A stretch of DNA of 64,000 nucleotides from Lysobacter sp. (lineage in GTDB: Bacteria; Pseudomonadota; Gammaproteobacteria; Xanthomonadales; Xanthomonadaceae), in the NCBI GenBank assembly GCA_019634715.1, contig JAHCAU010000002.1, positions 124,001 to 188,000 of the forward strand, in the 5' to 3' direction. Position numbers and translations under genes: made by a program. Of this stretch, positions 10,963 to 20,632 are shown piece by piece. Numbering within the stretch: the first letter of the stretch is position 1; each line of letters opens with the position of its first letter. Below the pieces are notes generated by a model. That model saw nothing but the letters and a program-made list of their open reading frames with translations. It was not told the origin of the DNA and ran no database searches.

Positions 10963-12645
10963 ATGTGTTCGATTCTCGGTGTGTTCGATCTGCGCCCCGG
11001 CGCCGATCTTGGTCCCCTCCGACCGCTCGCCCTGTCCCTCTCCGCGCGACAACGCCATCGCGGCCCCGACTGGTCCGGTGTGCATGTCGATCCCCAGGCA
11101 TTGCTGGTCCACGAGCGCCTGGCCATCGTCGATCCCAACGGCGGCGCGCAGCCGCTGCATTCCGAGGACGGCGATCTCACCCTCGCCGTGAACGGCGAGA
11201 TCTACAACCACCGCCTGCTCGAAGGCGCGCTGCGCAAACCCTATGCCTTCCAGACCGGTTCCGATTGCGAGGTCATCAATGCGCTCTATCGGGACGGCGG
11301 CGATGTCGGCACCTGGCTCGACCGGCTCAACGGCATCTTCGCCTTCGCGCTGTGGGACCGCGCCGCAGGCCGCTTCATCATCGCCCGCGACCACATGGGC
11401 ATCTGCCCGCTGTACTGGGGCCACGACGCCGATGGCCGCGTCTGGGTGGCCTCGGAGATGAAGGCCTTGGTCCGCATCTGCGACGATGTCGCGCAGTTCC
11501 CGCCGGGCCATTACTTCGACAGCGCCGACGGCCAGCTGCATCGTTATTACGAGCGGGCCTGGCGCGACTACGAGGCCACCGAAGGCGTGCAGGTGTCGGG
11601 GCGAGAGCTGCGCGCGGCCTTCGAGGCGGCGGTGCATCGGCAATTGATGAGCGACGTGCCCTACGGCGTGCTGCTCTCCGGCGGCCTGGATTCGTCGCTG
11701 GTCGCGGCCTGCGCCGAACGCTTCGCGCGCCGCCGCATCGAGGACGGCGACGCATCCGAGGCCTGGTGGCCGCGCCTGCATTCGTTCGCCATCGGCCTGA
11801 AGGGGTCGCCGGACCTCGCCGCCGCCGAGGTCGCGGCGAAAGCGCTCGGCACCGTGCACCACGGCTTCACCTACACCTTCGAGGAAGGCCTGGATGCGCT
11901 GCCCGAGGTGATCCGCCACATCGAGACCTACGACGTCACCACGATCCGGGCGTCGACGCCGATGTACCTGCTGGCGCGGCGCATCAAGGCGATGGGCGTG
12001 AAGATGGTGCTGTCCGGCGAGGGCAGCGACGAGGTGTTCGGTGGCTATCTCTACTTCCACAAGGCGCCGAACGCACGCGAATTCCATGCCGAGACCATCC
12101 GCAAGCTCGATGCGCTGCACAACTACGACTGCCTGCGCGCGAACAAGTCGATGATGGCCTGGGGCGTGGAAGCGCGCGTGCCGTTCCTCGACACCGAATT
12201 CCTCGACGTGGCGATGCGCATGGACGCGAAGGCGAAGATGGCCGGCGGCGGCAGGATCGAGAAGGCCGTGCTGCGCGAGGCCTTCGAGGGCGTGCTGCCG
12301 GACGAGATCCTGTGGCGGCAGAAGGAACAGTTCAGCGACGGCGTCGGCTACGGCTGGATCGACGGCCTCAAGGCGAATGCGGAAGCCCACGTGAGCGACG
12401 AGGACTTCGCGCAGGTCGAGCAGCGTTTCCCGATCAACCCGCCGCAGACCAAGGAAGCGTATTTCTATCGCCGGATCTTCGAGCAGCATTTCCCGGGCGA
12501 CGGCTGCGCGAAGACTGTGCCGGGCGGCAAGTCGATCGCGTGCTCGTCGCCGGCCGCGATCGCCTGGGACGAAGCCTTCGCCAAGGCTGCGGACCCCTCC
12601 GGCCGCGCGGTCGCGGGCGTGCACCAGGCGGCGTTGACGGCGTGA
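10963..12645 (+). CDS. asnB: Asparagine synthetase B (glutamine-hydrolysing)
   Basis: Makes asparagine from aspartate, glutamine and ATP. Over 560 residues there is an N-terminal class-II glutamine amidotransferase domain beginning MCSILGVF, with Cys2 as nucleophile after Met removal, and a C-terminal ATP-pyrophosphatase domain with LLSGGLDSSL (about residue 239) and the SGEGSDEVFGGY motif. Length is close to the E. coli enzyme (554). AAGGAG lies 8 nt before the ATG. Downstream a 95-nt palindrome separates it from the convergent acylase gene. The unusual leader in front suggests that expression responds to asparagine supply. Confidence 0.98.
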   Translation: MCSILGVFDLRPGADLGPLRPLALSLSARQRHRGPDWSGVHVDPQALLVHERLAIVDPNGGAQPLHSEDGDLTLAVNGEIYNHRLLEGALRKPYAFQTGSDCEVINALYRDGGDVGTWLDRLNGIFAFALWDRAAGRFIIARDHMGICPLYWGHDADGRVWVASEMKALVRICDDVAQFPPGHYFDSADGQLHRYYERAWRDYEATEGVQVSGRELRAAFEAAVHRQLMSDVPYGVLLSGGLDSSLVAACAERFARRRIEDGDASEAWWPRLHSFAIGLKGSPDLAAAEVAAKALGTVHHGFTYTFEEGLDALPEVIRHIETYDVTTIRASTPMYLLARRIKAMGVKMVLSGEGSDEVFGGYLYFHKAPNAREFHAETIRKLDALHNYDCLRANKSMMAWGVEARVPFLDTEFLDVAMRMDAKAKMAGGGRIEKAVLREAFEGVLPDEILWRQKEQFSDGVGYGWIDGLKANAEAHVSDEDFAQVEQRFPINPPQTKEAYFYRRIFEQHFPGDGCAKTVPGGKSIACSSPAAIAWDEAFAKAADPSGRAVAGVHQAALTA

Positions 12646-12652
12646 AATTTTC

Positions 12653-12747
12653 GCCACGGATTGGCGCGGATCACGCGGATCAAAAGCGAGAACGAACTTG
12701 CGTTCTCTTCGATCTTTTTATCCGCGCCCTCCGCGTCGATCCGTGGC
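12653..12747. repeat. Long imperfect palindrome between convergent asnB and acylase genes
   Basis: Outer arms GCCACGGAT (12653-12661) and ATCCGTGGC (12739-12747) pair; the inner arms carry GCGCGGATCACGCGGAT against ATCCGCGCCCTCCGCGT. The centre holds a GAGAACG/CGTTCTC hairpin (12688-12707) followed by CTTTTTA. This probably terminates both converging transcripts. Similar elements occur between genes in xanthomonads, from memory. Confidence 0.7.
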
Positions 12748-12781
12748 CAAACTTCTTCCCCGCCAGCCTTGCGCGGCACTT

Positions 12782-15151
12782 TCAGCGTGAGGCCGGCTTG
12801 AACGTCAGCGTGTACTTCGTTTCGCCCGGCAGGAACGGGGTCGGCCGGCCATGCACCCAGTCGTCGTGGCCGGCGCCCCAGAACGGCGACAGGGGGTGGC
12901 CGCTCTGGCCGCCGGGCATGTGGGTGATGCCGTCGGCTTCGCGGCCGGGCGAGACCACCATGCGCTCGGAGGCGCCGAAGCTGGGGCCGACCACGCGCGG
13001 CATGCCGCCGTCGCCGGGCACCTGGTCGGGCGGCATGCACAGGGCGCGCTTGCCGATCAGCGGGATCGCGCCGGCCAGGGGGTGGCAGATCGCCATCGTG
13101 TTGCGCTCGCCCCAGGTGCGCTGGTGCAGCGGGCCGGTCTTTTCCAGTTCGCCGGCGACTTCCTTCGCGGCATCCTCGAACAGCGCGTCCCAGCTGTCGA
13201 AGCGGCGCGACAGCAGGTGCATCGGGCGCTGCGTCACCAGCGGCCAGGCCACGCCTTCCAGCTGGGTGAAGGCGGGCATCTCGTACTCCTTGCCGAGCTT
13301 CGCGCGCGCCGGGGCGGTCAGGCCGTCGGCGATGCGCGCGAGCACGGCCAGGCGCCAGGCGCGGACGATGCGGTAGCTCACCGAATCCACGCTGGCGCGG
13401 CCTTCCCACTGCTTCGAAGCCTCGGCGAGCTTCGCCAGCGACGGCGTCTTCGCCGAAGCGGCGGTGTCGCGCAGCAGCGACTGCCATGGCGCGAGGAACA
13501 GCGCGCGGTCGTCGAGCTGGATCGCCAGCAGATCGCGTTCGTCGATCTTCCCGCGCGCCAGCAGGCCGTCGCGGATCTGCTGCGCGCGCGCGCCGAGCGC
13601 GTAGCCGCCATCGCCGACGGTGCCCAGCGTGTCGCCGTCGGTGGTGCGGTTGTTCGCGGTCCACAGGCGGCCGTTCGGCGGATCGACGACGCGCGGCGAA
13701 CGGTCGGTGGCGAGGGTCCACGGCGCGCAGGCGACGTCCGCCGCCATCGGCACGGGGCCGGTGCAGGTGGCATCGCGCTGCGCCAGCGGGCCGATCAGGC
13801 GCCAGGCGATGCGGCCCTTCGCGTCGCCGATCAGCAGGTTCTGCGTCGGCACGGCCGCCTGGTCGGCGAGCGCCAGCGCATGGTCGAGATCGCGCGCCAG
13901 CGGGAACCGGCTCAGTCCGTAGCCGAGCGCGCCGCGGACATGGCCGTTCCAGCGCAGCGAGAACATCCGGTCGCCGTCGCGGTGCAGCACCGGGCCCCAG
14001 GCGGTTTCCTCGATCTCGTGCACGACCGGTGCGCCGCTAGCGACGCGGATCGTCTCGCGATGCACCGTCGGCTTCGTGCAGCCGGCGACCGGGCTACCGG
14101 CCGGGCAGGCGGTCTCGATGCGCCAGTCCGCCGTGTCGGCATAGCTGTTGGTGAAGGCCCAGGCGACGTGCGTGTTGCTGCCGACCACCACCACCGGCAG
14201 GCCGGGCAGGGTGAAGCCGGTGACGTCGACCTTGCCGCCGGGCGCGCGCGGGTCGGGATAGCGCAGGCGCGCGCGGAACCAGATGCCCGGTGCGCGCAGG
14301 CCCAGGTGCATGTCGTCGGCGACGATCGCGCGGCCGTCCTTCGTCACCGTGCCGGCGACCGCGAAATTGTTGCTGCCGGGCACGATGTCGTCGGGCGCGA
14401 ACGCGCCATGGTCGCCGCTCGGTGCCGGCAGCGTGCGCAGGTTCACTTCATCCGGGCCGGGCAGGCGGGCGTCGCCGCGTGCCTCACCCATCAGCGGCGC
14501 GTCCCAGCGGCTGCCGTCGGTGCGCAGCAGTGCGTACAGCGCGGGCGGCAGGTGCGGCCGCATCCGCCATAGCGCCAGTTCGTTGCGGTTGCTGGCGTCC
14601 TGCAGGTCGAAGTACATCGCGTAACCGGTGACCGCCGAATCCGGCAGGGTCCACGGCCGCGGCTGCTGGCGCAGCAGCAGGTAGGGCCAGGGACGGACGC
14701 TCAGCGCGGACAGGCCGGCGTTGACGCCATCGACGTAGGCCTGCGCCTGCGGTCGCGTGCCGTCGAGGATGCCGTCGAGGTTCGCTTCGACGCGGGCGCG
14801 GATGCGATGCGCGCGCTGGCGCCTGTCGGTGTCGAGCGCGATCGCGCCGAACAGCTCGGACAGCTCGCCTGCGGACATGCGCCGCATCAGGTCCATCTCG
14901 AAATAGCGTTCCTGCGCATGCACGTAGCCGAGCGCGCGCAGGGCGTCGGTCTCGTTCGCGGCGTCGATGGTCACGGTGCCGTTGGCGTCGCGCTGCACGG
15001 TCACCGGCGCGGACAGGCCCGCCAGCGCCAGTTCGCCGTCCAGTTCGGGCAGGCTGCCGCGCATCAGCCACCAGCCGGTGCCGAGGGCGAGAAGAAGCAG
15101 CGCCAGGAGTCCGAGTGCGATCCGCTTGAGCCACTTCTTCATCGACGACAT
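12782..15151 (-). CDS. Penicillin acylase family (Ntn-hydrolase) protein, membrane-anchored
   Basis: 789 residues with an N-terminal basic and hydrophobic segment (residues 5-28, a signal anchor or uncleaved signal) directing it to the periplasm. The penicillin-amidase fold is marked by VQRDANGTVTI and YVHAQERYFEMDLMRR in the alpha chain, and by GSNNFAVAG, where autoproteolysis between Gly259 and Ser260 would free the catalytic N-terminal serine. Relatives cleave beta-lactam side chains, acyl-homoserine lactones or unknown amides; the substrate cannot be read from sequence. Quorum-quenching acylase is one option. A start at 15142 (second Met) is also possible. It converges on asnB. Confidence 0.88.
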   Translation of the reverse strand: MSSMKKWLKRIALGLLALLLLALGTGWWLMRGSLPELDGELALAGLSAPVTVQRDANGTVTIDAANETDALRALGYVHAQERYFEMDLMRRMSAGELSELFGAIALDTDRRQRAHRIRARVEANLDGILDGTRPQAQAYVDGVNAGLSALSVRPWPYLLLRQQPRPWTLPDSAVTGYAMYFDLQDASNRNELALWRMRPHLPPALYALLRTDGSRWDAPLMGEARGDARLPGPDEVNLRTLPAPSGDHGAFAPDDIVPGSNNFAVAGTVTKDGRAIVADDMHLGLRAPGIWFRARLRYPDPRAPGGKVDVTGFTLPGLPVVVVGSNTHVAWAFTNSYADTADWRIETACPAGSPVAGCTKPTVHRETIRVASGAPVVHEIEETAWGPVLHRDGDRMFSLRWNGHVRGALGYGLSRFPLARDLDHALALADQAAVPTQNLLIGDAKGRIAWRLIGPLAQRDATCTGPVPMAADVACAPWTLATDRSPRVVDPPNGRLWTANNRTTDGDTLGTVGDGGYALGARAQQIRDGLLARGKIDERDLLAIQLDDRALFLAPWQSLLRDTAASAKTPSLAKLAEASKQWEGRASVDSVSYRIVRAWRLAVLARIADGLTAPARAKLGKEYEMPAFTQLEGVAWPLVTQRPMHLLSRRFDSWDALFEDAAKEVAGELEKTGPLHQRTWGERNTMAICHPLAGAIPLIGKRALCMPPDQVPGDGGMPRVVGPSFGASERMVVSPGREADGITHMPGGQSGHPLSPFWGAGHDDWVHGRPTPFLPGETKYTLTFKPASR

Positions 15152-15212
15152 CCTGTAGAGAGCGGTATTGCGTGGCGCGGCATCAGCCGCTGGGCGAGAT
15201 CAAGCGGCAGGA

Positions 15213-15875
15213 TCAACCCGGCGCGCGCACCAGGCGATACGCGCAGGTCTCCAGCGCGGTCACGCCTTCGGCCTGGAAGCCCGGCTGGTCGGCGAGGATG
15301 TCCTGGCGTTGCAGCAGGTCGACGCGCCAGTGCGGCGCGAAGCGCGTGCGGACTTCGGCCTCGGTCACCGTGAAAGGCGGGCCTTCCTTCTCGTGCGCGG
15401 GGTATTCCAGCGTGACCAGCAGGCCGTGACATTGCGCGGGCAGGTGGCCGTAGAGGTCATCGACGTAGCGGGCGCGCAGGTCTTCGGGCAGGGCGATCAT
15501 CGCCGCGCGGTCGAACACGGCGGCGCAATCGGCCAGCGCCTCGGCATCCAGCGCGAAGGCATCGCCGCAGATCAGCTCGATGCCGCCGGCCCGATGGTGG
15601 TGGCCGTAGCGGGTCTCGAACACCTCGGCTTCAAGGCCGTGTTCGACGAAGAACTGTTCGACGGCGAGCGGCGACAGCTCCACGCCCAGCACGCGATGAC
15701 CGCGCGCCGCCAGCCAGACCATGTCCAGCGACTTGCCCGCGAGCGGCACGAACACCGTGCAGCCTGCGGGCGCATCGATCGCATCCCAGTGCGCCTGCAG
15801 CAGCGGCGTGACCTCGGGTTGATGGAAACCGATGCGGTTGTCGTGCCAGCGCTGGTGCCAGAAGTCGGGGTGCAT
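15213..15875 (-). CDS. tpm: Thiopurine S-methyltransferase
   Basis: A 220-residue SAM-dependent methyltransferase of the bacterial TPMT family. The start FWHQRWHDNRIGFHQPEV is a signature of the family; VFVPLAGKSLDMVWLA forms the SAM-binding loop. Known members methylate thiopurines and, in bacteria, have been linked to tellurite and selenium volatilisation; the physiological substrate here is unknown. It sits between the acylase and a small membrane gene, with no overlap, so it is probably transcribed singly or with the downstream acylase. Confidence 0.93.
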   Translation of the reverse strand: MHPDFWHQRWHDNRIGFHQPEVTPLLQAHWDAIDAPAGCTVFVPLAGKSLDMVWLAARGHRVLGVELSPLAVEQFFVEHGLEAEVFETRYGHHHRAGGIELICGDAFALDAEALADCAAVFDRAAMIALPEDLRARYVDDLYGHLPAQCHGLLVTLEYPAHEKEGPPFTVTEAEVRTRFAPHWRVDLLQRQDILADQPGFQAEGVTALETCAYRLVRAPG

Positions 15876-15903
15876 GGGGGGTCAGGCGTGAAATTTACGC
15901 GGC

Positions 15904-16164
15904 TCAATCGGGTGTTTGCTGGTCATTCCGTTTCCTTCTTCTTGCAGAAATCGCGCGGAAGAGGACGAAGATGATCGCCGCAATCCCCATGGCAGGGAAC
16001 AGCAACCGCCCGAGCGCATGGCCGGCCTCATATGCAGCCATGGATTCTTCGTGGCCGGTTTGTGCATATGCCAAAAGCGGCAGGCAGCACGCTGCCGTCG
16101 CCAGGAGCGGACCAGTGGCCCATCGGCGCAACTTCGCGCGGTCGATCCCGTTGAGTGACGGCAT
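15904..16164 (-). CDS. Small two-segment membrane protein, translationally coupled to parC
   Basis: An 86-residue protein with a hydrophobic segment at about residues 17-34 (ending LAYAQ, signal-peptide-like) and a second at about residues 52-70 (LLFPAMGIAAIIFVLF), followed by a basic tail RRRKR. No family recognised. Its ATG overlaps the parC TGA (TGATG), so it is translated from the parC message. Codon use is ordinary. What a membrane peptide does behind a topoisomerase subunit is unclear; the link may be purely operonic. Confidence 0.7.
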   Translation of the reverse strand: MPSLNGIDRAKLRRWATGPLLATAACCLPLLAYAQTGHEESMAAYEAGHALGRLLFPAMGIAAIIFVLFRAISARRRKRNDQQTPD

Positions 16165-18410
16165 CACGCTTCCACCCCCAGCGCCTCGACCTTCTGCCAG
16201 CCGCGCGGCAGCAGGCCGCCGCGGCTGCCGCGCGGGCCGATGTAGGGATCGAGTTCCTTGAACGACAACGACATCGTGCGCGTGCCGGACTTCACGGTCA
16301 GCGTGCCGCCCGGCGGTACGACGGCGATGGACACGACCTTCTCGGTGCCGCGCTTGGCCTTCGGGATCTCGATGATCTTGTTGCCCTTGCCCTTGTCGAG
16401 CTCCGGCAGCTCGCTCAGCGGGAAGGCGAGCAGGTGGCCGGCGCTGGTAACGGCGACGATGCGGTCGGCATCCGGATTGCCGGTGAAGGCCGGGGTCAGC
16501 ACGGTCGCGCCTTCGCTGAGCGACAGCATCGCCTTGCCGGCCTTGTTGCGACCGGTGAGGTTCTCGAACTTGGTGACGAAACCGTAGCCGTGCGACGAGG
16601 CGAGCACGAACCGGTCGTCGTTGCCGCCGGTGGCCATGGTCTGGAATCCGGCGCCGGCCGGCGGCGAGAAGCGGCCGGTCAGCGGTTCGCCGTTGCCGCG
16701 CGCGCTCGGCAGCGTGTGCGCCAGCGCCGAGTAGCTGCGGCCGGTGGCATCGAAGAACGCGACCTGCTGCGTGCTGCGTCCGCGCACTGCGCAGAGCAGG
16801 CCGTCGCCTTCGCGGTAGTTGAGCGATGCGGCATCGATGTCGTGGCCCTTGGCGGCGCGGATCCAGCCCTTTTCGCTCAGCACGATGGTCATCGGCTCGC
16901 TGGCGACCAGCTCGGTCTCGTCGATCGCCTGCGCGGCCTCGCGCGCGACCAGCGGCGACATGCGCGCGTCGCCGAACTTCTTCGCATCGGCCAGCAGCTC
17001 GTCCTTGATCAGCTTGCGCAGCTTCGCCTTGCTGTCGAGGATGGCGGAGAGCTTGTCGCGCTCCTTCTCCAGCTCCGCCTGCTCGCCGCGGATCTTCATC
17101 TCCTCCAGGCGGGCGAGCTGCTTGAGCTTGGTGTCGAGGATGTAGTCGGCCTGTTCCTCGCTCAGCGCGAAGCGCGCCATCAGCACGGCCTTCGGTTCGT
17201 CCTCGGTGCGGATGATGCGGATGACCTCGTCGAGGTTGAGGAAGGCGACCAGCAGGCCGGCCAGCAGGTGCATGCGGCGCTCGACCTTCTCCAGCCGGTG
17301 CTTCAGGCGGCGGGTCACGGTGTCGGCGCGGAACACCAGCCATTCCGACAGCAGCATCTTCAGGTTCTTCACCTGCGGACGCCCGTCGAGGCCGATCACG
17401 TTCATGTTGACGCGGTAGCTCTTCTCCAGGTCGGTGGTGGCGAAGAGATGGCCCATCAGCTGCTCGGCATCGACGCGGTTGCTGCGCGGGATCAGCACGA
17501 TGCGCGTCGGGTTGGCGTGGTCGGACTCGTCGCGGATGTCTTCCAGCCACGGCAGTTTCTTCGCGCGCATCTGCTGCGCGATCTGCTCGATCACCTTGCT
17601 CGGGCTGACCTGGTAGGGCAGCGCGGTCACGACGATGTTCGCCTGTTCCCTGACGTAGGTGCCGCGGGCGCGGACGCTGCCGTGGCCGGTCTCGTACAGC
17701 GACATCAGGTCGGCGGTGGGCGTGATGATCTCGGCGGTGGTCGGGTAGTCCGGGCCGCGCACGTGTTCGCACAGGTCGCGCACGGTCGCGTCGGGATCGT
17801 CGAGCAGGCGCACGCAGGCGCTGACCATCTCGTTGAGGTTGTGCGGCGGCACGTCGGTGGCCATGCCGACCGCGATGCCGGTGGTGCCGTTGAGCAGCAG
17901 GTGCGGCAGGCGCGCCGGCATCCAGGTCGGCTCTTCCAGCGTGCCGTCGAAATTCGGTACCCAGTCGACCGTGCCGTGGCCGATCTCGCCGAGCAGCACT
18001 TCGGCGATCGGCGTGAGCTTCGATTCGGTGTAGCGCATCGCCGCGAACGATTTCGGGTCGTCGCTGGAACCGAAGTTGCCCTGGCCTTCGATCAGCGGAT
18101 AGCGGTACGAGAACGGCTGGGCCATCAGCACCAGGGCCTCGTAGCAGGCGCTGTCGCCGTGCGGGTGGTACTTGCCGATGACATCGCCGACGGTGCGCGC
18201 CGATTTCTTCGGCTTGGCCGCGGCGTTGAGGCCGAGCTCGCTCATCGCATAGACGATCCGGCGCTGCACCGGCTTCAGGCCGTCGCCGAGGAAGGGCAGG
18301 GCGCGGTCCAGGACCACGTACATCGAGTAGTCGAGATAGGCGCGTTCGGCGTATTCGCGCAGGGGGATCTGTTCGAACCCGTGGAAGGCGGGGCGGAGCG
18401 TGTCGGACAT
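16164..18410 (-). CDS. parC: DNA topoisomerase IV subunit A
   Basis: Decatenates sister chromosomes with ParE. The 748-residue protein starts [33 protein letters not shown]. The catalytic tyrosine lies in the [11 protein letters not shown] motif, and the quinolone-determining region reads [14 protein letters not shown] (Ser and Glu at the two resistance-associated positions, i.e. wild-type-like). The C-terminal beta-pinwheel repeats start near residue 500 and look shorter than those of GyrA. An upstream ATG pair (18413/18410) leaves a 3-nt ambiguity. A TAGAAT box at 18439-18444 may be its promoter. Confidence 0.97.
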   Translation of the reverse strand: MSDTLRPAFHGFEQIPLREYAERAYLDYSMYVVLDRALPFLGDGLKPVQRRIVYAMSELGLNAAAKPKKSARTVGDVIGKYHPHGDSACYEALVLMAQPFSYRYPLIEGQGNFGSSDDPKSFAAMRYTESKLTPIAEVLLGEIGHGTVDWVPNFDGTLEEPTWMPARLPHLLLNGTTGIAVGMATDVPPHNLNEMVSACVRLLDDPDATVRDLCEHVRGPDYPTTAEIITPTADLMSLYETGHGSVRARGTYVREQANIVVTALPYQVSPSKVIEQIAQQMRAKKLPWLEDIRDESDHANPTRIVLIPRSNRVDAEQLMGHLFATTDLEKSYRVNMNVIGLDGRPQVKNLKMLLSEWLVFRADTVTRRLKHRLEKVERRMHLLAGLLVAFLNLDEVIRIIRTEDEPKAVLMARFALSEEQADYILDTKLKQLARLEEMKIRGEQAELEKERDKLSAILDSKAKLRKLIKDELLADAKKFGDARMSPLVAREAAQAIDETELVASEPMTIVLSEKGWIRAAKGHDIDAASLNYREGDGLLCAVRGRSTQQVAFFDATGRSYSALAHTLPSARGNGEPLTGRFSPPAGAGFQTMATGGNDDRFVLASSHGYGFVTKFENLTGRNKAGKAMLSLSEGATVLTPAFTGNPDADRIVAVTSAGHLLAFPLSELPELDKGKGNKIIEIPKAKRGTEKVVSIAVVPPGGTLTVKSGTRTMSLSFKELDPYIGPRGSRGGLLPRGWQKVEALGVEA

Positions 18411-18491
18411 CATGGAACCCGGGGAAGCGTGGGGGTCGATTCTACCCGGTGCAGGCGCGCCGTCGCGGTTGGGTGACGGGCTCCGGACAGT

Positions 18492-18547
18492 CAAATCCCC
18501 CCGCCGCGCTGTGCGCGTCGGGTCGCGCAGCGTCCGCGGGGGATTTG
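18492..18547 (-). terminator. Stem-loop between the siderophore operon and parC
   Basis: Arms CAAATCCCCC (18492-18501) and GGGGGATTTG (18538-18547) pair, with a further GC-rich inner hairpin. It sits just after entA on the minus strand and should end that operon before parC. Confidence 0.7.
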
Positions 18548-18551
18548 CGCC

Positions 18552-19310
18552 TCACATGTCCAGCGTCGCCCCGCCGTCCACCCGCAGGTCGTGCAGGATG
18601 ATGTGCCGGGCGCGGTCGGACAGCAGGAACGCGACCGATTCGGCCACGTCCTCCGGCCGGGCGATCCGGCCGACCGGTACGCCCAGCCGGAAGCGATCCG
18701 GGTCGCCGCGCAGGATGCGCGCGCGATGGGCCTCGGTCGGCGCGAACGCGCGCTGCATTGCGGTGTCGGTGGAACCGGGGGAGACCAGGTTGCAGCGGAT
18801 GCCCAGCGGTGCCAGCTCCAGGGCGAGGCAGCGCACCTGCTGGTGCACGGCGGCCTTGGACGCGGCATAGGCCGCCATGCCGGCGCGCGGCGCGGTGGCG
18901 GCGTTGGAGCCGATCACGACGAGGCTGCCGCGCCGTCGCCCGGCCATGCGCCGCGTCACCGCGCGGGTGACCAGGAAGGTGCCGCGTGCGTTCACGCGCA
19001 TGCAGTGGTCCCAGTCGTCCTCGGCCAGGTCCACCGTGTCGGCGACCCGCAGCACCCCGGCGGCGTGGGCAAGGTGGTCGATCGGACCCAGTTCGCGCTC
19101 GACCGCATCGATCAGCGCCTCGACCGCCCCGGCATCGCTTACGTCGCAGGGGCGGGTGAGCGCGGCGAGGTCCGACGGCAGCGGCATGCCGTCGAGATCG
19201 CTGGCGGCGACCCGTGCGCCACCGGCTGCGAGCGTGGCGGCGATGGCGCGTCCAATGTCGCCGCCGGCCCCGGTGACCAGGGCGACGCGACCGGCGAACT
19301 CGCTGTTCAT
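18552..19310 (-). CDS. entA: 2,3-dihydro-2,3-dihydroxybenzoate dehydrogenase
   Basis: Last step in making 2,3-dihydroxybenzoate (DHB), oxidising the dihydrodiol with NAD. The 252-residue short-chain dehydrogenase has the cofactor loop [12 protein letters not shown] and the YAASKAAVH active-site motif (Tyr-x-x-x-Lys). [23 protein letters not shown] is typical of EntA/DhbA. Its ATG overlaps the stop of the condensation-domain gene. As last gene of the operon it is followed by a stem-loop. The neighbours EntB, EntC and EntE make the EntA assignment secure among many similar reductases. Confidence 0.95.
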   Translation of the reverse strand: MNSEFAGRVALVTGAGGDIGRAIAATLAAGGARVAASDLDGMPLPSDLAALTRPCDVSDAGAVEALIDAVERELGPIDHLAHAAGVLRVADTVDLAEDDWDHCMRVNARGTFLVTRAVTRRMAGRRRGSLVVIGSNAATAPRAGMAAYAASKAAVHQQVRCLALELAPLGIRCNLVSPGSTDTAMQRAFAPTEAHRARILRGDPDRFRLGVPVGRIARPEDVAESVAFLLSDRARHIILHDLRVDGGATLDM

Positions 19311-20632
19311 GCCGCGACCTCCGCCGCCAATGCGGCCACGCTGCGCTCGGGCGATCGCGCGGCCGATGCCACCAGGGCGATCAGGGCGTCATGATGCGCG
19401 CGCAGCGTCGCTTCGTCGTACAGGCCGGCGTTGGCCTCGATGTCGAAGCGCACGCTGTCGGCCAGCGGCGAGACCGTCAGGTCGAGGTCGTCGGCCGGGC
19501 CGACCGCCACCGGGTGCGCCTGGCTGCGCAGGCCCTCGAACACGAAGCCGCGATCGAAGGGCAGCAGGTTCACCACGGGACCGTAGAACTGCCGGTGCGT
19601 GCCGTCGAGGCCGTGGTCGATCCGCATCCATTCGTAGTTGTAGCGCTGGTGCGGCCGGATCGTGCGCATCGTCGCGGCCACCTGCGTCGCCAGTTCGCGG
19701 AAGCTCCGGTTCGCGTCCACGCGCAGGCGCAGCGGCACCACGTTCATGGCCATGCACGGGACGCCGAGCGCGACCGAACCCAGCCGGTTCATCACGAGCA
19801 GGCCCGGCGTGACCTCGGTGTGCCCGCCGCGCGCATGCATCCACGCCGCGATGCAGGCGATCAGCCACGCGGCCCAGTCCATGCCGCAGGCGCGCCCGGC
19901 GGCCTGCCAGCGCGGGTAGTCGCCGGCCGGCAGGCGCCTGCGCGAGGACCGCGGCGCGCCGTCGTCCGGCTCGCCCGACGACAGCCGTGCCGGCGGCGGC
20001 GCGTGCTGCAACTGCCCGGTCCAGAACGCGCGGTCCTTCGCGCAGGCCGCCGAGGCGCGGTACGCACGCTCTTCGGCCAGCAGCGCTTGCAGCGACCAGT
20101 CGCGGCCTGCCGGCACGGGCTGGCCGCGCCGCAAGGCCGAATAGACCTCGGCGACGCGATGGATCAGCAGCAGGTAGCCGAAGCCGTCGAGCGCGATGTG
20201 ATGGCTGCGCAGATGCCAGAGGTGGCGCTGGTCGTCGATCCGGAACAGCGTGCTTGCGTACAGCGGATGCAGGTCGAGGTCGACCGGTGCGCGCAGGTCG
20301 GCATGCATCGCGTTCCAGGCCACGCGTGCGGGATCGGCATGCCCGCGCAGGTCGACGACGGGCAGTTGCACCGCGCGCGCGGAGCGCGGCGACTGCACCA
20401 CGTCGCCGTCGAGCCGCCAGTAGCGCATGTGCAGCGCATCGCAGGCGGCGAGCGTGGTCTCGATCGCCATGCGCAGCGCGTCGAGATCGAGCGGGCCGTC
20501 CAGTTCCACGGCCTCCGCGGTCCAGAATGCGTTGCTCCCGGGGTCCAGTTGCTGCGCCGCCCACATGCCGTACTGCGGCGCGGTCAGCGGCAGGGCCGTG
20601 GCCGAGAAGGGCCTCTCGCGCACCGCGCTCAT
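19307..20632 (-). CDS. Free-standing NRPS condensation domain (VibH-like amide synthase)
   Basis: 441 residues forming a single condensation domain with no adenylation, thiolation or thioesterase module. The catalytic motif HHIALDG lies at residues 144-150, intact. The family includes VibH of vibriobactin synthesis, which moves DHB from the EntB/VibB carrier onto a soluble amine. No EntF-like NRPS lies in the window, so the predicted product is a DHB amide of a polyamine or diamine (for example putrescine, cadaverine, spermidine or norspermidine) rather than enterobactin. The gene overlaps both entB and entA by ATGA. Substrate choice is inferred, not visible. Confidence 0.85.
   Translation of the reverse strand: MSAVRERPFSATALPLTAPQYGMWAAQQLDPGSNAFWTAEAVELDGPLDLDALRMAIETTLAACDALHMRYWRLDGDVVQSPRSARAVQLPVVDLRGHADPARVAWNAMHADLRAPVDLDLHPLYASTLFRIDDQRHLWHLRSHHIALDGFGYLLLIHRVAEVYSALRRGQPVPAGRDWSLQALLAEERAYRASAACAKDRAFWTGQLQHAPPPARLSSGEPDDGAPRSSRRRLPAGDYPRWQAAGRACGMDWAAWLIACIAAWMHARGGHTEVTPGLLVMNRLGSVALGVPCMAMNVVPLRLRVDANRSFRELATQVAATMRTIRPHQRYNYEWMRIDHGLDGTHRQFYGPVVNLLPFDRGFVFEGLRSQAHPVAVGPADDLDLTVSPLADSVRFDIEANAGLYDEATLRAHHDALIALVASAARSPERSVAALAAEVAA

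Noticed and set aside
18411..18494. Upstream extension of parC to 18494
   Set aside because: The added 28 residues are not part of ParC, and a TAGAAT promoter-like box lies within them.
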